A stretch of 64,000 nucleotides of DNA, from positions 37,501 through 101,500 of the forward strand of contig NZ_KE124774.1 in the NCBI RefSeq assembly GCF_000188155.2, read 5' to 3'. Below the pieces are notes generated by a model. That model was not told where the DNA came from and did not search any database. It saw only the letters and a program-made list of their open reading frames with translations. The position numbers and the translations under genes are program-made. The stretch is from Methylocystis sp. ATCC 49242. Lineage in GTDB: Bacteria > Pseudomonadota > Alphaproteobacteria > Rhizobiales > Beijerinckiaceae. Below, piece after piece: positions 1 to 10,296 of this stretch; position 1 is the stretch's first letter; every line of letters starts with the position of its first letter.

Positions 1-1236
1 GGCGTCTCTTGCGAGCGCAAAGGGTTCGCCGTTTTCCCTCAGAATCGTCGCGTAATGAAATTCATGCCCGCGAAGCAGCTGCCCTGCGGCGCCCAGTAAG
101 TGATCCGCGGCAAGTCGAGCCCGGCGATAGCCGAGATGCAGCTTTCGCTTTGCGAAACTGGTTTCGAGGTCGAGGAGGCCTGCCATCGCATGGGCGGCGC
201 CGGCGGCGTCCACCAGCCCGCGCCCCAGGACCATGTAACCGCCGCACTCGCCATGAACTGGGCGAGTGGTGGCGAATTGGCGAAGGCCGCTCAAAAAACG
301 TCCCGCCTGGGCGAGGCGTCCGGCGTGGAGTTCGGGATAACCGCCCGGCAGCCAGCAAAGGTCGCAGTGCTCCGGCGGCGGCTCGTCGGCGAGGGGAGCG
401 AAAAAGAAAAGCTCGGCCCCGGCGGCCCGCCAGGCCTGCGCGAGATGGGGGTAGAAGAAGGAGAAGGCGTCGTCGCGCGCAATCGCAATCCGCTGCGCGG
501 GCGGCTTGAAAATGTACTGAGATCCGCCGGTGGGAAAGGCGCCCTCGCTGCTGCGCGCGGAAGCGGCGACGGCGTCGACGTCCACATGCGCCTCGATGAA
601 ATCCGCCAGCTCGTCGAGCCGGGCGTCGAGGTCCGCGGTCTCGCCGGCCTGGACCAGACCGAGGTGGCGCTCGGGCAGGGCGACGCTCTCGTTGCGCGGG
701 AGAGCGCCGAAGACGGTCAGGTCCAGCGCCGCGGCGCCTTCGCTGACGAGCCGTCGATGGCGTTCGCTACCAACCCGGTTCATCACCACGCCGGCGATTT
801 TCACGCGGGCGTCATGCGTCGCAAGGCCGCGCAACACCGCCGCCGCCGTCTGGGCCTGACCCGAGACGTCGTGAATGAGCAGGACCGGCCAGCCGAGCAG
901 GGCGGCGATATCGGCGCTGGCGCCCACGCCCGCCGCTCCGCCGGGCGCGCCATCGAACAGGCCCATCGCTCCTTCCCCGACGACAATGTCGGCGTCCCTG
1001 GCTGCGCCGCCAGCGAGGCCGGCGATGAGGTCGGCGTCCATGGCCCAGGAATCGAGATTGAGACTTTGACGACCGGTAGCCGCCGCATGGAAGGCTGGAT
1101 CGATATAATCGGGGCCGCATTTCACTGCGCTCACGCGCATGCCGCGCCGGGTCAGCGCCCGCATGAGGCCGAGCGCCAGCGTCGTCTTGCCGGAGCCGGA
1201 GCGCGCCGCGGCGATGATAAGACCGGGCGCGATCAC
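1..1236 (-). CDS. cobB: Cobyrinic/hydrogenobyrinic acid a,c-diamide synthase (partial)
   Basis: Glutamine-dependent amidation of the a and c side chains of the corrin ring, in the cytoplasm. The frame is open from a GTG at 1236 to the left edge, about 412 residues, so the last part is missing. The N-terminus has the ATP-binding loop [13 protein letters not shown], followed by [14 protein letters not shown]-terminal glutamine-amidotransferase domain shows LPGGYPE and the nucleophile motif [11 protein letters not shown] (Cys near residue 330). The GTG start shares four bases (GTGA) with the cobM stop, which is why I chose it. It is the last visible gene of the riboswitch-led operon. In the aerobic pathway implied by cobG and cobN, the substrate would be hydrogenobyrinic acid. 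Confidence 0.93.
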   Translation of the reverse strand, partial: MIAPGLIIAAARSGSGKTTLALGLMRALTRRGMRVSAVKCGPDYIDPAFHAAATGRQSLNLDSWAMDADLIAGLAGGAARDADIVVGEGAMGLFDGAPGGAAGVGASADIAALLGWPVLLIHDVSGQAQTAAAVLRGLATHDARVKIAGVVMNRVGSERHRRLVSEGAAALDLTVFGALPRNESVALPERHLGLVQAGETADLDARLDELADFIEAHVDVDAVAASARSSEGAFPTGGSQYIFKPPAQRIAIARDDAFSFFYPHLAQAWRAAGAELFFFAPLADEPPPEHCDLCWLPGGYPELHAGRLAQAGRFLSGLRQFATTRPVHGECGGYMVLGRGLVDAAGAAHAMAGLLDLETSFAKRKLHLGYRRARLAADHLLGAAGQLLRGHEFHYATILRENGEPFALARDA

Positions 1237-1997
1237 ACCCCGCCTCGCGGCCGGAAACGGCGGTCGTAGCCAGCGTCATACAGCGCGCTCTCGCGAAAAT
1301 CCGTCGCGCCGAGCGCCGGGCCAACGAGAATCAGCGCCGTACGCTCCATCGGCGCCTCGGATACGCGCGCCTCTATATCGGAGAGCGCGCCGCGCAAGAT
1401 GCGTTCGTCTGGCCAGGACGCGCGAAAGACGACGGCCACCGGACAATCGGCGCCATAGAAGGGCGTAAGCTCCGCGACGACGCGCGCCAGCACATGAATC
1501 GAGAGGTGGATGGCGAGGGTTGCGCCCGATTGCGCAAAGGTTGCCAGCTTCTCGCGCTCGGGCATGGCCGACGCGCGGCCCGAGGTGCGGGTCAGCACCA
1601 GAGACTGCGCGACCTCCGGCAGAGTCAGCTCGCGCTTCAGCGCCGCGGCCGCAGCGGCGAAAGAGGGCACGCCTGGCGTCATCGTATAAGGGATGTCCAG
1701 CGCGTCGAGCCGCCGCATCTGCTCGCCCACGGCGCTCCAGATGGAGAGATCGCCGGAGTGCAGCCGCGCCACATCGAGGCCGGCGTCATGCGCGGCTTTC
1801 ATCTCCCCAATAATGTCATCGAGGGAGAGTGGCGCCGTGTCGACGATGCAGGCGTCGGGCGGGCAATGCGCCAGCACGCCGGCGGGCACGAGCGACCCCG
1901 CGTAAAGACAGACTGGACAGCGCGCGATAATGTCGCGTCCGCGCAGTGTGAGAAGATCGGCGGCGCCGGGTCCTGCGCCGATGAAATGCACCGTCAT
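1233..1997 (-). CDS. cobM: Precorrin-4 C11-methyltransferase
   Basis: SAM-dependent methyltransferase acting on C11 of precorrin-4 in aerobic B12 synthesis. The 254-residue protein has the tetrapyrrole methylase fold: N-terminal [20 protein letters not shown], then the [14 protein letters not shown] loop (binding region around residues 80-95) and TMTPGVPSF. Length is normal for CobM/CbiF. Its ATG overlaps the cobE stop (ATGA) and its stop overlaps the cobB GTG, so translation is probably coupled on both sides. Confidence 0.95.
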   Translation of the reverse strand: MTVHFIGAGPGAADLLTLRGRDIIARCPVCLYAGSLVPAGVLAHCPPDACIVDTAPLSLDDIIGEMKAAHDAGLDVARLHSGDLSIWSAVGEQMRRLDALDIPYTMTPGVPSFAAAAAALKRELTLPEVAQSLVLTRTSGRASAMPEREKLATFAQSGATLAIHLSIHVLARVVAELTPFYGADCPVAVVFRASWPDERILRGALSDIEARVSEAPMERTALILVGPALGATDFRESALYDAGYDRRFRPRGGV

Positions 1998-2401
1998 TCC
2001 TTATCCTTTGCGCTCTCTTCCGCGCTGATCGCAAGAGCGCAGGCGGCATGAGGCGTCGCAACGCGCCGCGCGATCAATCTGCTGTCGGGCCCGGCGCCGA
2101 CGAGCGCCGCCGTTTCCGCCACGCTGCCGACTCCGAACATGGCCTGCACGCGCGGCGAATGCGTCGGTGCGGCGCTCTTGCGCGCGCGCAGCGCATCGAG
2201 CGGGAGGAAGATGATGTCGACGCCGAGTTGACGCGCGGCCTCCTGAAGGCCCGCTTCTTCCGCCTTGCTCTCCAGCGTGCAGAGCGTGACGCGGCTCATA
2301 TCGACATGGTGCTGGCCGACGATTTGCCGCACGAGATCGACGATCTCCTGCGCATCGACGCCCCGTCGCGCGCCGATGCCGGCCGCGTAGCGCGCAATCA
2401 T
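1994..2401 (-). CDS. cobE: Cobalamin biosynthesis protein CobE (CbiG C-terminal-like)
   Basis: Small protein of the CobE/CbiG-C family, about 135 residues. The motif [15 protein letters not shown] near the N-terminus is typical; the end resembles the family's [11 protein letters not shown] region. In the anaerobic pathway CbiG opens the delta-lactone; the exact role of CobE in the aerobic pathway is less clear. I start it at the ATG at 2401, which overlaps the cobL stop (ATGA) like its operon neighbours; an ATG at 2419 would add six residues. A longer upstream reading exists but would overlap cobL extensively and is unlikely. Confidence 0.82.
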   Translation of the reverse strand: MIARYAAGIGARRGVDAQEIVDLVRQIVGQHHVDMSRVTLCTLESKAEEAGLQEAARQLGVDIIFLPLDALRARKSAAPTHSPRVQAMFGVGSVAETAALVGAGPDSRLIARRVATPHAACALAISAEESAKDKE

Positions 2402-3600
2402 GGCTTCGTCGCCCGCCATTGCATCACCGCCATCGCCGGGTCGAGCCCGTGAAAGCGCCCGACCGGACGGGCGCGGGAGATTTGCAGGTGAATGAGTTCG
2501 CCGCCTTTTTCTGCATAGTTTTGTGAGAGGAGCGCCTGCGTTTCGATCGTCACGGCGTTGACGACGATACGGGCGCCGCCGGGCAAGGCGCTCCATGCGC
2601 TTTGCAACATCTGCCCATCAGCGCCGCCGCCGATGAAGATTGCGTCCGGCGGCGCGAGTCCGGCAAGCGCCTGCGGCGCCGCGCCTGTCAAGATCCTGAG
2701 GTCGGGAACGCCGAGCGCGAGCGCATTGAGCGAAATGCGCGCCGCGCGCTCCGCGTCGCGTTCGATTGCAACGGCGCGGTTGGCGGGATCGCGCAGCATC
2801 CATTCGATGGAAATGGAGCCGGAGCCGGCGCCGATGTCCCAAAGCGTCTCGCCCTTGCGTGGCGCAAGCGCAGAGAGTGTAACGGCGCGAATCTCGCGCT
2901 TCGTGAGCTGGCCGTCGTTCTCGAACCAGTCGTCGGGAAGGCCGGGAGCGAGCGGAATGATGCGCGCGCCGGAGTCAGCCTGCACTTCGATCGCGACCGT
3001 ATTGAGCGCCGCGACCTCATTGAAACGGAAATCCTTCGCGCTCGTTTCGCGCATGCGCTCATTGGGTCCGCCCAGATGTTCCAGCACATGTAGCCGCGAG
3101 TCGCCCATGCCGCGCGCGTCGAGATATTCCGCGAGCCGCGCTGGCGTCGTCTCGTCCCAGGATAGCGCGATGATGCGCGCGCGCGGTTGCAGGTAGGGCG
3201 CAATGCGCTCGAAGGCGCGCCCGTGCAGCGAGATGAGCGCGCAATCCTGCTGGCTCCATTTCAGTCGCGCGGCGGCGAGCGAAAAAGCCGATGGACTCGG
3301 AACGCAGAAGATTTCCTCGCTTGTGATATGGCGCGAGAGAAGATCGCCGACGCCATAGAAAAATGGATCGCCGGACGCGAGAACGACTGTCGGCTCGCCG
3401 CGCTGCACGAGAATTTGCGGGATGGCGTCCGACAATGGCGACGGCCATTGCAGGCGCTTTGCGGCGGTATCCCCGATCAGGGCAAGATGGCGCGCTCCGC
3501 CGACGATCAGCGTCGCCTGTTCAAGGAGTGTGCGCGCGGCCGGGGAAAGCGCTGCGAAGCCTTCTTCGCCAACGCCGACAATGGACAGCCAGGGGCGCAT
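2398..3600 (-). CDS. cobL: Precorrin-6Y C5,15-methyltransferase (decarboxylating), CbiE-CbiT fusion
   Basis: Bifunctional enzyme that methylates C5 and C15 and decarboxylates the C12 acetate of precorrin-6Y. About 400 residues: an N-terminal tetrapyrrole methylase (CbiE; LSIVGVGEEG at the start, ASGDPFFYGVG near residue 90) and a C-terminal class I methyltransferase (CbiT; LWDIGAGSGSISIEW and AIERDAERA near residues 255-285). The start at 3600 shares one base with the cobJ stop (TGATG). cobK, which often sits between cobJ and cobL, is absent. Confidence 0.94.
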   Translation of the reverse strand: MRPWLSIVGVGEEGFAALSPAARTLLEQATLIVGGARHLALIGDTAAKRLQWPSPLSDAIPQILVQRGEPTVVLASGDPFFYGVGDLLSRHITSEEIFCVPSPSAFSLAAARLKWSQQDCALISLHGRAFERIAPYLQPRARIIALSWDETTPARLAEYLDARGMGDSRLHVLEHLGGPNERMRETSAKDFRFNEVAALNTVAIEVQADSGARIIPLAPGLPDDWFENDGQLTKREIRAVTLSALAPRKGETLWDIGAGSGSISIEWMLRDPANRAVAIERDAERAARISLNALALGVPDLRILTGAAPQALAGLAPPDAIFIGGGADGQMLQSAWSALPGGARIVVNAVTIETQALLSQNYAEKGGELIHLQISRARPVGRFHGLDPAMAVMQWRATKP

Positions 3601-4352
3601 CAATTGGCCTTCCGCGACGTATAGACCCAATCACGCGCGCCCTCGCGCGCAATTCGCCGCGTGCCGCTCGCGCCGATGAGGACGAGCGTCGACATGTCGA
3701 CCTGCGAGGGATCAACCTTGTCGAGTTGCGTGAGGATCATTTCTTCCCCCTCGCGCCCGACGGATTTCGCGAGGCTCACAAAAGTTTCGCCGGGGAGAAA
3801 GCGCCGCAGCAGCGCAAAGGCGTCAGCGATGCGCGTCGGTCGCGCGCGTGACGCGGGATTGTATAATGCGATGACGAAATCGCCGCGCGCCGCATGCTCC
3901 AGCCGCTTCTCGATCACGTCCCATGGCTTGAGATTGTCCGAGAGCGAGATAGCGCAAAAATCATGTCCGAGCGGCGCGCCGAGCCGCGCGGCCGCGGCCT
4001 GCATCGCTGAAACGCCGGGCATGACTCGAATATCGAGATCGCGCCATTCGCGCGGCCCGTGATCGACCGCCTCGAACACAGCCGCCGCCATGGCGAATAC
4101 GCCCGGATCGCCTCCCGAGACAACCGCAACAATGCGTCCGGCCGATGCGCGCACGAGCGCTTCGCGCGCGCGATCGATCTCAACGCGGTTATCGCTCGAA
4201 AGACGCGTCTGACCTTCACGCTCCGGCACGCGCGCGACATAGGGCGCATAACCGATGACGTCCTGCGCCTCGGCAAGCGCCTGCTGGGCCTCCAGCGTCA
4301 GCCAGCGCGCGTCGGCGGGGCCGAGACCAACGACATAGAGGCGGCCATTCAT
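3600..4352 (-). CDS. cobJ: Precorrin-3B C17-methyltransferase
   Basis: Ring-contracting SAM methyltransferase of the corrin pathway. The 250-residue protein begins MNGRLYVVGLGPADARW, then has VIGYAPYV, VSGGDPGVFAMA (residues ~78-89), VMPGVSAMQAAAARLGAPLG and VIALYNPASRAR, all typical of CobJ/CbiH. The start overlaps the cobI stop by four bases (ATGA) and its stop touches cobL. Confidence 0.95.
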   Translation of the reverse strand: MNGRLYVVGLGPADARWLTLEAQQALAEAQDVIGYAPYVARVPEREGQTRLSSDNRVEIDRAREALVRASAGRIVAVVSGGDPGVFAMAAAVFEAVDHGPREWRDLDIRVMPGVSAMQAAAARLGAPLGHDFCAISLSDNLKPWDVIEKRLEHAARGDFVIALYNPASRARPTRIADAFALLRRFLPGETFVSLAKSVGREGEEMILTQLDKVDPSQVDMSTLVLIGASGTRRIAREGARDWVYTSRKAN

Positions 4353-5113
4353 GGGCGGCGTCCCCTTCCGGGAACGAGCGCCATGGAGAAATAGGGCGCA
4401 ACGTCGTCGCGCTTTTCCGCAAACCGCAAGATCTTTTCGCCAGTCATGGTGCCGCGTTCGACATAGATCGCGCGTTCGGCGACGCCGGCGCGCGCCATGG
4501 CGCGACGCAGCTTGGGAAAGTTGCCGCCGAGCTTCATCACGACAGCCGCATCCGTCGAGGCGAGCCGTTGCGCAAGCGTGTCTTCATCGAGCGTCGCGGG
4601 CATTACGGTAAGAATATCGTCGCCCCATGTCATCGGCTGCCGCGCGGCGGCGAAACAGCCGGACATGCCGGAAACGCCCGCGCAAATATCCACGCGAAAT
4701 CGCTGATCGAGGCGCGTGAACATGTGCATGAAGGAACCGTAGAGCATCGGGTCTCCTTCACACAGCAAGGTCACGTCACGCCCCGATTCCAGCACGGCGC
4801 CGAGACGTTGCGCGCTCTCCTTATAGAAGGACGCGAGCGCGTCGACATATTCGGGCTGCTCGAAAGGAATTTCCGTCGTCACGGGATAAAGGAGCGGCAG
4901 CTCCTCGCAGCCGGGCGAAAAATATCGCTCTGCAATCGTGCGCGCATTGCTCGCGCGTCCGGGCTTGCCGAAATAAGCGATGATCTTCGCTTCTCCAATG
5001 AGACGCGCGGCCTTTACAGTAACGAGTTCGGGATCGCCGGGACCGAGGCCGACGCCGATCAGCGCGCCGAGCGCGACGCCGCTCTCCTGCGATTTCGACG
5101 CAGCCACGTTCAT
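4349..5113 (-). CDS. cobI: Precorrin-2 C20-methyltransferase
   Basis: Adds a methyl group at C20 of precorrin-2. I start it at the ATG at 5113 (254 residues), which overlaps the cobH stop (ATGA); an in-frame extension upstream lies within cobH and has no family features. Motifs: LIGVGLGPGDPELVTVKA, then CEGDPMLYGSFMHM and GVSGMSGCFAAA. The length matches CobI/CbiL. Confidence 0.95.
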   Translation of the reverse strand: MNVAASKSQESGVALGALIGVGLGPGDPELVTVKAARLIGEAKIIAYFGKPGRASNARTIAERYFSPGCEELPLLYPVTTEIPFEQPEYVDALASFYKESAQRLGAVLESGRDVTLLCEGDPMLYGSFMHMFTRLDQRFRVDICAGVSGMSGCFAAARQPMTWGDDILTVMPATLDEDTLAQRLASTDAAVVMKLGGNFPKLRRAMARAGVAERAIYVERGTMTGEKILRFAEKRDDVAPYFSMALVPGRGRRP

Positions 5114-5742
5114 TCCGCCTCGCTCGCGAGCGCGTTGATCGCTGCCGCCGCCATGGCGCTGCCGCCCTTTCTGCCTTTGACGATGGCGAAAGGCGCGCGC
5201 CCGTCGGCGGCAAGCGCCTCTTTCGACTCGGCAGCGCCGACGAAACCAACGGGCATGCCTATGACCGCGGCCGGACGCGCGACGCCCTCGTCGAACATTT
5301 CGAGCAAGCGAAACAGGGCGGTGGGCGCATTGCCGATGGCGACGATGGCGCCGTCGAGCCGATTGCGCCAAAGCTCCAGCGCGGCGGCGCTGCGCGTGTT
5401 CTTGATTTCCGCGGCAATCGTCGCGACAGCGGGCTCGGCGAGCGTGCAGACGACCGGGTTGTTCGCGGGCAAACGCGCGCGCGTCACGCCATGCGCGACC
5501 ATGTTGGCGTCGCAGAGGATCGGCGCGCCCCTGCGAAGCGCCTCCTTTGCAGCCGACACGAAGGTCGGTGAAAATTCGATGTCGTCGGCAAGCTCCACCA
5601 TGCCGCAGGCGTGGATCATGCGCACGGCGACTTTCTCCTGCTCGGGCGTGAAGCGAGAGAGATTCGCCTCCGCGCGAATGATCGCAAAGGAGCGCGTATA
5701 GATCGCGGCGCCGTCGCGGATGTAATTCATGGCGTCTGACAT
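5110..5742 (-). CDS. cobH: Precorrin-8X methylmutase
   Basis: Moves the methyl group from C11 to C12, giving hydrogenobyrinate. The protein of about 210 residues begins MSDAMNYIRDGAAIYTRSF and carries the conserved IHACGMVE (catalytic His of the family), CDANMVAHG and GMPVGFVGAAESKEAL. The ATG at 5742 has an AAAGGAA ribosome-binding site about 8 bases upstream. An alternative ATG at 5730 would give the ATGA overlap with cobG seen elsewhere in the operon. Confidence 0.95.
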   Translation of the reverse strand: MSDAMNYIRDGAAIYTRSFAIIRAEANLSRFTPEQEKVAVRMIHACGMVELADDIEFSPTFVSAAKEALRRGAPILCDANMVAHGVTRARLPANNPVVCTLAEPAVATIAAEIKNTRSAAALELWRNRLDGAIVAIGNAPTALFRLLEMFDEGVARPAAVIGMPVGFVGAAESKEALAADGRAPFAIVKGRKGGSAMAAAAINALASEAE

Positions 5743-7016
5743 GATTGTTCCTTTGCGCGAATTGTCAGCGCGCGTTCGACGTCGTCGATCGACAATCCCG
5801 CCATTCGCGGCGCAGCCGATGCGTCGCCATTCTCGACAAGATCGAACAGGCCGCCGTTTGCGACGAGCGTAACCGGCGCGCGGCCGGGATGTGCGCAACC
5901 TTTGGCGCAGCCGGAGACATGCAGGCCGACGCCGTGTATTCCCGCAAACTTTTGCGCCAGCGGCGCCAGCAACGCAAGGGCGTTGCGCGTTTCACCCTGC
6001 GCCTGCGGACATTCCGGCGCGCCGGGGCAGGCGACGACCGCGAGGCGTGGATCGTCGGCGGAGGTCACAAGGCCGCGCGCATGTGCGGCGTCGACAACGC
6101 GTTGCGCCGCTTCGCGTGATGGCGTTGGAACCAGAAGCGCGCGCAAGCTCGTGAGACGTATCTCGCCGACGCCCTCGTCTATCGCGAGCATTGCGAGCGT
6201 TGAGAGATCGTCGGCGCGCCAGCGGCCGAAGGGCGCCGCGGCGCCGGCGTAATTGACCCCATGCGTCTGTTGTGCGCCGAACGCGGCGGCGAGCTGGGGA
6301 TGGGAGCGCCTCTCGCAAGGCTGCGCCTTCAGCCCTGCTTCGCGCAGCAGGGCCTCTAAGCCGCGAGCCGCAACGACATAGCGCATACGCCGCAATTCGA
6401 ATGCGCGATCGCCGCGAAGCGCGAGAAAGGCGCGGGTCATTCGGAGCGCAGTCGCCACAGCGTCGCGTCTGTCAACGAGGACGGCGCGGTCATCTGCGCC
6501 GGCGACAAAAAGCGCCACTCTGCCCACGTCATGCGCCTCAATTCGAATATCTGCGGAGACATCGGTGAGCGACAGAGCGCCGCCGTCGTCGACCGAAAAG
6601 AGGAACTTCGCGGGAAGGGCGTGGAGCGCAACGTCGCGCCGCGCCGCCTCGGCGAGCGCGAATGCGAGCGCATTCGCGTCGAAAAGCGCATCGGCGTCCA
6701 GACCGGCGAGGGGGGAGGCGACAATATTCATCACGCGCTCCGCATCGGCGTCGGGCGCAAGCAGCCCCTGCGCATCCATACGACGCAACGCTTCTGCAAG
6801 CGTCGACTCGCTAACTCCGCGTATCTGCAATTGCGCGCGCTGCGAAAGATCGACGAGGCCGTTGCCGCAATCCGCCGCGATCTCCGCAATCGCGCGCAGT
6901 TGCGCGGCGGTGACGCGCGAGCCGACGATCTTGGCGCGGATCAGCAAGCCGTCATTGCTCGCCATCGGCCTGTGCGCGCCGGGGCACCAGCCTTTGATTT
7001 CAGGCGTCGGCCGCAT
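5727..7016 (-). CDS. cobG: Precorrin-3B synthase (oxygen-dependent)
   Basis: Iron-sulfur protein of the sulfite/nitrite reductase superfamily that uses oxygen to convert precorrin-3A to precorrin-3B. About 429 residues, with an N-terminal ferredoxin-like half (GWCPGAHRPM) and the C-terminal cluster motif VACPGAPECPQ plus GCAKGCAHPG supplying the four cysteines. The start at 7016 gives a 17-base overlap with cobN. Its presence marks the pathway as aerobic. Confidence 0.93.
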   Translation of the reverse strand: MRPTPEIKGWCPGAHRPMASNDGLLIRAKIVGSRVTAAQLRAIAEIAADCGNGLVDLSQRAQLQIRGVSESTLAEALRRMDAQGLLAPDADAERVMNIVASPLAGLDADALFDANALAFALAEAARRDVALHALPAKFLFSVDDGGALSLTDVSADIRIEAHDVGRVALFVAGADDRAVLVDRRDAVATALRMTRAFLALRGDRAFELRRMRYVVAARGLEALLREAGLKAQPCERRSHPQLAAAFGAQQTHGVNYAGAAAPFGRWRADDLSTLAMLAIDEGVGEIRLTSLRALLVPTPSREAAQRVVDAAHARGLVTSADDPRLAVVACPGAPECPQAQGETRNALALLAPLAQKFAGIHGVGLHVSGCAKGCAHPGRAPVTLVANGGLFDLVENGDASAAPRMAGLSIDDVERALTIRAKEQSCQTP

Positions 7017-10000
7017 GTTGCTCTCCGACGCTCGACAAGACGGCAAGGACGCTGTTACGCCGCGTACGCCACAGATCGCGCGACAGCGCTTCGTTGAAGA
7101 CCCGCGCGACAGCCTGCAACGCGCGTGGATTTTCCTTCCTCAGAAAATCGCGCACGGCGTCGTCGCCGAGCGTCGCAGAAAAAGCGAGGTCGAATTGCGC
7201 GTCGCTGACAAGGCCGCCCGTCGCCGCGAAAGCAAAGAGATTGTCGACGCTCTCCGCTATCTCGCCGGCGCCGCGATGGCCGTGACGCATCTGTCCCGCG
7301 AGCCAGCGCGGATTGGCGAGGCGCATGCGCAGCGCGCGGGCGATTTCATCCTGCAGCGGGCGCGCGCGCAATTGCTCGGGGCGAGTGGCGTCCAGATGGA
7401 CAAAATCCGCATCGCCGCCCAGCATTTTATTTGCGGCGGCGAATCCGCCTTCAAAATCGACGAAGGCCGGGCCGGTGAGCACATCGACTTCCGCCATGTC
7501 CTGCACATGCACGTGGGCGTCGGCGCGCGCGACCTGCGCGGTGAAACGCTCATGCGCGGGCGCGGTCTCTCCCGCGCGGTTGAGCGCATGGCCGCCAGCG
7601 GAAAGATAGGCGCGCGCAAGATCCTCGCGCGTCGTCCATTCGCCCCGCACGATGCGATCGCTTACGCCGAGGCCGTATGTTCCTTGAGCGGCTCCGAAAA
7701 TGCGCGTCAGATCATCCGCGTCCTTCAGCGGATTGAAGTCGCTGTCTTCGTCGAGCGCGGCGACGGCGCGCACGGCGTCGTCGAAGAGCGCAACGAGATT
7801 GGGGAACATGTCGCGGAACAGACCTGACACTTGCAGCGTCACATCGACTCGTGGGAATTCGAGACGCGCCTGCGGCAGAATCTCGAAGCCGATGACGCGC
7901 GCGCTCGCCGCATCCCAGCGCGGCGCCGCGCCGAGCAGCGCAAGCGCCTGCCCGAAATCCTCTCCGCCCGTGCGGATCGTCGCGCTGCCCCACAGGTCGA
8001 GCATGATATGGCGCGGATATTCGCCATGGTTCTGCGCATGGCGCGTCATCACTTCCTGCGCGGCGCGCCGGCCGATGTCATATGCCGTCTGCGTAGGGGC
8101 GTGACGCGGGTCGATACAATAAAGATTGCGGCCCGTGGGCATCACGTCGGCGCGGCCGCGCGAGGGCGCGCCGGCGGGACCAGGCTCGATGAAACGGCCT
8201 GCAAGGGCGGCGATCAGCGCGCGGCGTTCGCTTGTCGCGCAAGCGTTGCGCTCCGGGTTGTCATCCGCGCGGCCGAAGACATGCAGCCCGTCGCCGATGC
8301 GCATTTCCTTCAGATCGCACATCCAGGCGTCGAGGCGTGTGAGCGTTTCGGCAATGTCGCTCTCGCGCGACACGCCACATTCGGCGGCGAGTCCGCTGCG
8401 CTCCGCTTCGTCGAGGATGGCGCCCGCGATGACGCGCGCGCGACGCGGGTCGAGAGACGCGGCCGTGGAATATTCGTCCAGAAGCGTTTCTATTTTTGCC
8501 GCCGCGTCGAAGAGTTCGGCGTCGATGAGCGGCGGGGTGAGATGGCCGATCGTCACGGCGGCGGCGCGGCGTTTCGCCTGTGCGGCTTCGCCCGGATCGT
8601 TGACGATAAAAGGATAGATGAGCGGCGTCGGGCCGAGCACCGCTTCCGGCGCGCAGGACCGGGACAGCATCGCCGACTTGCCCGGCAGCCACTCCAGTGT
8701 GCCATGGGCCCCGAGATGGATCAGCGCGTCGATTTTTCGTATGTGACGGAGCCAGAGATAAAAGGCGACATAGGCGTGTCGCGGCGCCCGCTGCACGTCG
8801 TGATAGGTTTCGTAACGATCGACGCGCGCGCCGCGATCGGGTTGCAGCGCCACTGCGAGATTGCCGCTGACGATGCAGGAGAAACGGAAAGCGTCTTCGA
8901 CGGCAGCAGGATCGTCCTGCGGCGCGCCCCATGATTCATTGACGCTGGCGACGAAATCGGGGGGAAGCATCGCGAGCAGGCGAAGATAGTCGTCGATCGA
9001 ATAGTCGATAGTGTAAACGCTATCTTCGAGCGCCCGCATCAAGGAGGGCGCGCGTTCCACGGCATGGCTGACGCTGTATCCCGCTTCACGCATCGCTTCG
9101 ACGATCTCGGCGACGCTCGCCTCCGCATCCAGACCAATCGCATATCCGCCGCGTCCGCGCCGCGCGGGATAGTCCGAGAGGATCAGCGCCAGACTCTTTT
9201 CGGCATTGGATTTGCGGCGCAGTCGGGCCCAATTCGTCGCGAGATCGGCGACAAAAGAAACACGCGACGTCTCGGGCGCGTGGCGCATTTCGGCGAGTTC
9301 GGCGACGCCGCGCGCGGTTTCTTCCTTGAAAGAAATAGCGCGGGTGAAAATGCGGCCATCGACTTCGGGCAGCACGATATTCATTGCGAGATCGGCGCCA
9401 TTGGCGCCGCGCGCCGAACCTTCCCAAGCCTCCCGCGTGCAGGTCGCGAGCGCCACCTGAAGCACCGGCGCGTCTGCGCGGTCGAGAACGGCGCCGGATT
9501 CGCGCCTTGCGGAAAATGCCGTGGCGTTGAGAATGACGTCGGGAAAGAAAGCGTCGAGCGCCCGCGCGACGAAGGCTTCGCTCTCCGGATCTTTCAGGCT
9601 CGCGACGTATAGCGCCTCCACCGCGAACCCGCGCTCGTACAGCGCGTCGGCGAGCGCAATGATGGGCGCGACATCGTCCGCGAGATACATCGACCGATAG
9701 AAGACAATGGTCGCACGCGGTGCGTCGACCTGCGCCGCACGGCAGGCGGCGTCGAAACGTCCGGCGTTGGCGACGGCGACGCTTTCCCGCCACTCGGCGG
9801 GAAGACCCGCGAGAGTCGATGCGTAACCGAGAAACGAGCGCAGATTGTCGGGGCCGCCGTCCTGAAAGAAGGACCAGATGCGATGCAGCGCTTGCGCATC
9901 GAGTGTGGACGCCTGAGCAAGGCGCATGTCGTCGACCGTGTCGCCCGGCACGATGGCGAGCGCAATATCTTGCGTGCGCGCCAGCGCCTCCAGTTGGTCG

Positions 10001-10290
10001 ACGCCATAGGCCCAATATTCCTTGCCGCCGAGCAGTCGCACGACGACGACTTGCGCGTGGCGAACGACGTTGTCGAGATAGAGATCGACGGAGTAGGGGT
10101 GTTTCAGATGCGCGAGCGACGCGCAGCGCAGGCTCGGCAGGACGCCACGGTCTTTCTCGTGCTGTTGCGCAAGCAGGCGCAGTTCCGAATCGGAGAAAGA
10201 CAGAAAGACGATTGTTCCCGGCGTCTGGCCAAGGTCCGTCGCCGCGCCGGCGTCGTCGAGACTATGGAGATCGCGCGGGAGGAGGTGCAT
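7000..10290 (-). CDS. cobN: Aerobic cobaltochelatase, large subunit CobN
   Basis: Mg-chelatase-H-like subunit that holds hydrogenobyrinic acid a,c-diamide while cobalt is inserted with CobS and CobT-type ATPase subunits, which are not in this window. 1096 residues, shorter than the roughly 1270-residue Pseudomonas denitrificans protein as I recall it, but with a family-like N-terminus (MHLLPRDLHSL; PGTIVFLSFSDSEL) and recognisable blocks such as LIHLGAHGTLEWLPGK (near residue 525), DPRHAPTQTAYDIGRRAA and the C-terminal FAFAATGGLVSDAQFD. It begins 6 bases after the cobW stop. Confidence 0.95.
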   Translation of the reverse strand: MHLLPRDLHSLDDAGAATDLGQTPGTIVFLSFSDSELRLLAQQHEKDRGVLPSLRCASLAHLKHPYSVDLYLDNVVRHAQVVVVRLLGGKEYWAYGVDQLEALARTQDIALAIVPGDTVDDMRLAQASTLDAQALHRIWSFFQDGGPDNLRSFLGYASTLAGLPAEWRESVAVANAGRFDAACRAAQVDAPRATIVFYRSMYLADDVAPIIALADALYERGFAVEALYVASLKDPESEAFVARALDAFFPDVILNATAFSARRESGAVLDRADAPVLQVALATCTREAWEGSARGANGADLAMNIVLPEVDGRIFTRAISFKEETARGVAELAEMRHAPETSRVSFVADLATNWARLRRKSNAEKSLALILSDYPARRGRGGYAIGLDAEASVAEIVEAMREAGYSVSHAVERAPSLMRALEDSVYTIDYSIDDYLRLLAMLPPDFVASVNESWGAPQDDPAAVEDAFRFSCIVSGNLAVALQPDRGARVDRYETYHDVQRAPRHAYVAFYLWLRHIRKIDALIHLGAHGTLEWLPGKSAMLSRSCAPEAVLGPTPLIYPFIVNDPGEAAQAKRRAAAVTIGHLTPPLIDAELFDAAAKIETLLDEYSTAASLDPRRARVIAGAILDEAERSGLAAECGVSRESDIAETLTRLDAWMCDLKEMRIGDGLHVFGRADDNPERNACATSERRALIAALAGRFIEPGPAGAPSRGRADVMPTGRNLYCIDPRHAPTQTAYDIGRRAAQEVMTRHAQNHGEYPRHIMLDLWGSATIRTGGEDFGQALALLGAAPRWDAASARVIGFEILPQARLEFPRVDVTLQVSGLFRDMFPNLVALFDDAVRAVAALDEDSDFNPLKDADDLTRIFGAAQGTYGLGVSDRIVRGEWTTREDLARAYLSAGGHALNRAGETAPAHERFTAQVARADAHVHVQDMAEVDVLTGPAFVDFEGGFAAANKMLGGDADFVHLDATRPEQLRARPLQDEIARALRMRLANPRWLAGQMRHGHRGAGEIAESVDNLFAFAATGGLVSDAQFDLAFSATLGDDAVRDFLRKENPRALQAVARVFNEALSRDLWRTRRNSVLAVLSSVGEQHAADA

Positions 10291-10296
10291 GGCGCG

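Noticed and set aside
100-1269. Plus-strand frame of 389 codons opposite cobB
   Set aside because: The minus strand encodes cobB with ATP loop and amidotransferase Cys motif; the plus frame has no such features.
7000-10290. Truncation of CobN
   Set aside because: It is shorter than the classical protein, but both ends are family-like and no frameshift is seen; shorter CobN forms are plausible in this group.
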